NCBI GenBank assembly: GCA_017469265.1
Contig: JAFUGS010000013.1
Span: 1-33,829 of the forward strand
DNA length: 33,829 bases
Reading direction: 5' to 3'
DNA from: Clostridia bacterium
GTDB lineage: Bacteria > Bacillota > Clostridia > Christensenellales > Aristaeellaceae
The first letter of the stretch is position 1; each line of letters starts with the position of its first letter. Shown here in pieces: positions 33,136 to 33,829 of the stretch. The notes beneath the pieces were generated by a model. The model had not been told where the DNA came from, ran no database searches, and worked only from the letters and a program-made list of their open reading frames with translations. Both the position numbers and the translations under genes were made by a program.

Positions 33136-33829
33136 ATGGTCAGGTTCAGGGCGCTGATTGCCCGGGCGGCCATTCTGGCCTTCGCGGCGGCGGCGGCCTT
33201 CTACGCCCTGTACGTTTCCTCCCTGGGGCGGCTGATGGTTCCCTCCGGCGAGCCGGCGGAGCTGGCGCGCTTCCTGTCGGAGCTGGCGGCCTCCCTGGGC
33301 CGGAACGGCATCGCGGATATGCTGCGCCGGCTGGGAACGGCGGACTTCTGCGCTGCCGCGCTGCTGTTCGCGGCGGTGTGCCTGGGCGGGGAAAGCTGCT
33401 TTGAGGGGCGGAAAAGGGCCGCCCTGCGGCGGGCGGCGGCCCGGGGGCTGATGCCGGCCCTGGCGGTTCTGGCCGTCCTCTGGGTGCTTTTCCGCCTGAA
33501 CAACACCAGCCTTTTCGCCTGGAACTATGGGCTGCGGGGCAACGCGGGCTATCCGCTGTTCGGCGCCGCCCGGGCCATCCGCCGGGACGAATTCGCCCTG
33601 TGGACCCCCATGGCGCTTTCCCAGGAATACATCGGCTGGCCGGGGGTCAGCAGCCTCATGGGCCAGGGGACGGACGTCACCTGGATCAGCATGGGCGGCC
33701 TGCCGGCCTGGAACGCGGCGGCGGTTTTCAAGCCCCTGTACTGGGGCTTCCTGCTGCTGGGGGCTGACCGGGGGCTCAGCCTGCTCTGCGTCAGCCGGCT
33801 GGCGCTGCTCTTCGCGGTATCCCGGCGGA
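33136..33829 (+). CDS. Large polytopic membrane protein, N-terminal part (possible DUF7657-like)
   Basis: The frame opens at ATG 33136 with GAAAGGAG upstream and runs off the right edge after 231 residues without a stop. It has hydrophobic segments at about 7-27, 80-95 and 112-127, then an external-looking loop with the pattern AIRRDEFALWTPMALSQ (165-181). A basic-acidic pattern of this kind after the early helices is known to me from large uncharacterised membrane proteins of surface-glycan loci (DUF7657-like, GT-C-type). Assignment rests on that loop only. It follows the PIG-L gene after 110 bases, a gap with only a small GCCGG/CCGGC hairpin. Confidence 0.65.
   Translation, partial: MVRFRALIARAAILAFAAAAAFYALYVSSLGRLMVPSGEPAELARFLSELAASLGRNGIADMLRRLGTADFCAAALLFAAVCLGGESCFEGRKRAALRRAAARGLMPALAVLAVLWVLFRLNNTSLFAWNYGLRGNAGYPLFGAARAIRRDEFALWTPMALSQEYIGWPGVSSLMGQGTDVTWISMGGLPAWNAAAVFKPLYWGFLLLGADRGLSLLCVSRLALLFAVSRR

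Noticed and set aside
1-33829. CRISPR arrays, tRNA or rRNA genes, insertion sequences
   Set aside because: No regularly spaced repeats, cloverleaf-like or rRNA sequence, transposase gene or terminal repeats with target duplications were seen in the gaps; the gaps are all short.

Overview
The window is a long cell-surface polysaccharide (glycan) locus from a bacterium with fairly high G+C. The signals look Gram-positive: strong AGGAGG-type ribosome binding sites, several GTG and TTG starts, sigma-A-like promoters with TATAAT or TATACT boxes, and two CDP-glycerol/teichoic-acid-type transferases. A high-G+C member of the Clostridia, perhaps a gut or rumen lineage, is the best guess, but no marker gene confirms it. 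I see no rRNA, tRNA, CRISPR array, transposase or phage gene. The longest stretch without a gene is 262 bases, so no gap exceeds 300.

Layout. 1-138 is the tail of an unknown protein. 178-1787 holds gtrA and rfbB on the minus strand, divergent from a pair of small EamA/SMR membrane proteins (2027-2813). A possible structured leader (2831-2936) then precedes a CDP-glycerol transferase-like gene (3070-4314). A promoter at 4317-4346 drives a three-gene unit made of GtrII-type glucosyltransferase A, an acyltransferase-3 protein and GtrII B (4428-8657). This part is visibly less G+C-rich than the rest.

A promoter at 8844-8873, with a perfect dyad in its spacer, starts an 18-gene run on one strand (8909-29724): rfbA, a secreted unknown protein, GtrA, a sugar 3,4-ketoisomerase, a PLP sugar aminotransferase, a DPM1-like glycosyltransferase, DUF2304, DUF2142, an IspD/TarI-like cytidylyltransferase, a thiamine-diphosphate (ThDP) enzyme, a second CDP-glycerol transferase-like protein, GtrII C, a family 2 glycosyltransferase (GT2), a Wzx-type flippase, GtrII D, a left-handed beta-helix acyltransferase, a 3-hydroxyacyl-CoA dehydrogenase and a thiolase. 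Within blocks the genes overlap or nearly touch. At many of the wider gaps there is a G+C-rich hairpin without a U-tract. A converging GT2 gene (29809-30765, minus) shares a terminator region with the thiolase. A membrane-anchored PIG-L deacetylase and the start of another large membrane protein close the window.

How the genes may work together. RfbA, RfbB, the ketoisomerase and the aminotransferase should make a dTDP-3-amino-3,6-dideoxyhexose (Fuc3N or Qui3N). The beta-helix acyltransferase is tightly followed by thiolase and 3-hydroxyacyl-CoA dehydrogenase genes, which suggests a 3-hydroxyacyl group, such as 3-hydroxybutyryl, made on site and placed on that amino sugar. Separately, the cytidylyltransferase, ThDP enzyme and CDP-glycerol transferase-like protein form a set that suggests an unusual CDP-activated building block. 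GtrA proteins, the DPM1-like enzyme and four GtrII paralogues point to lipid-linked side-chain glucosylation with several acceptor specificities. These two precursor modules are the most novel part of the window. Both are inferences from gene content.
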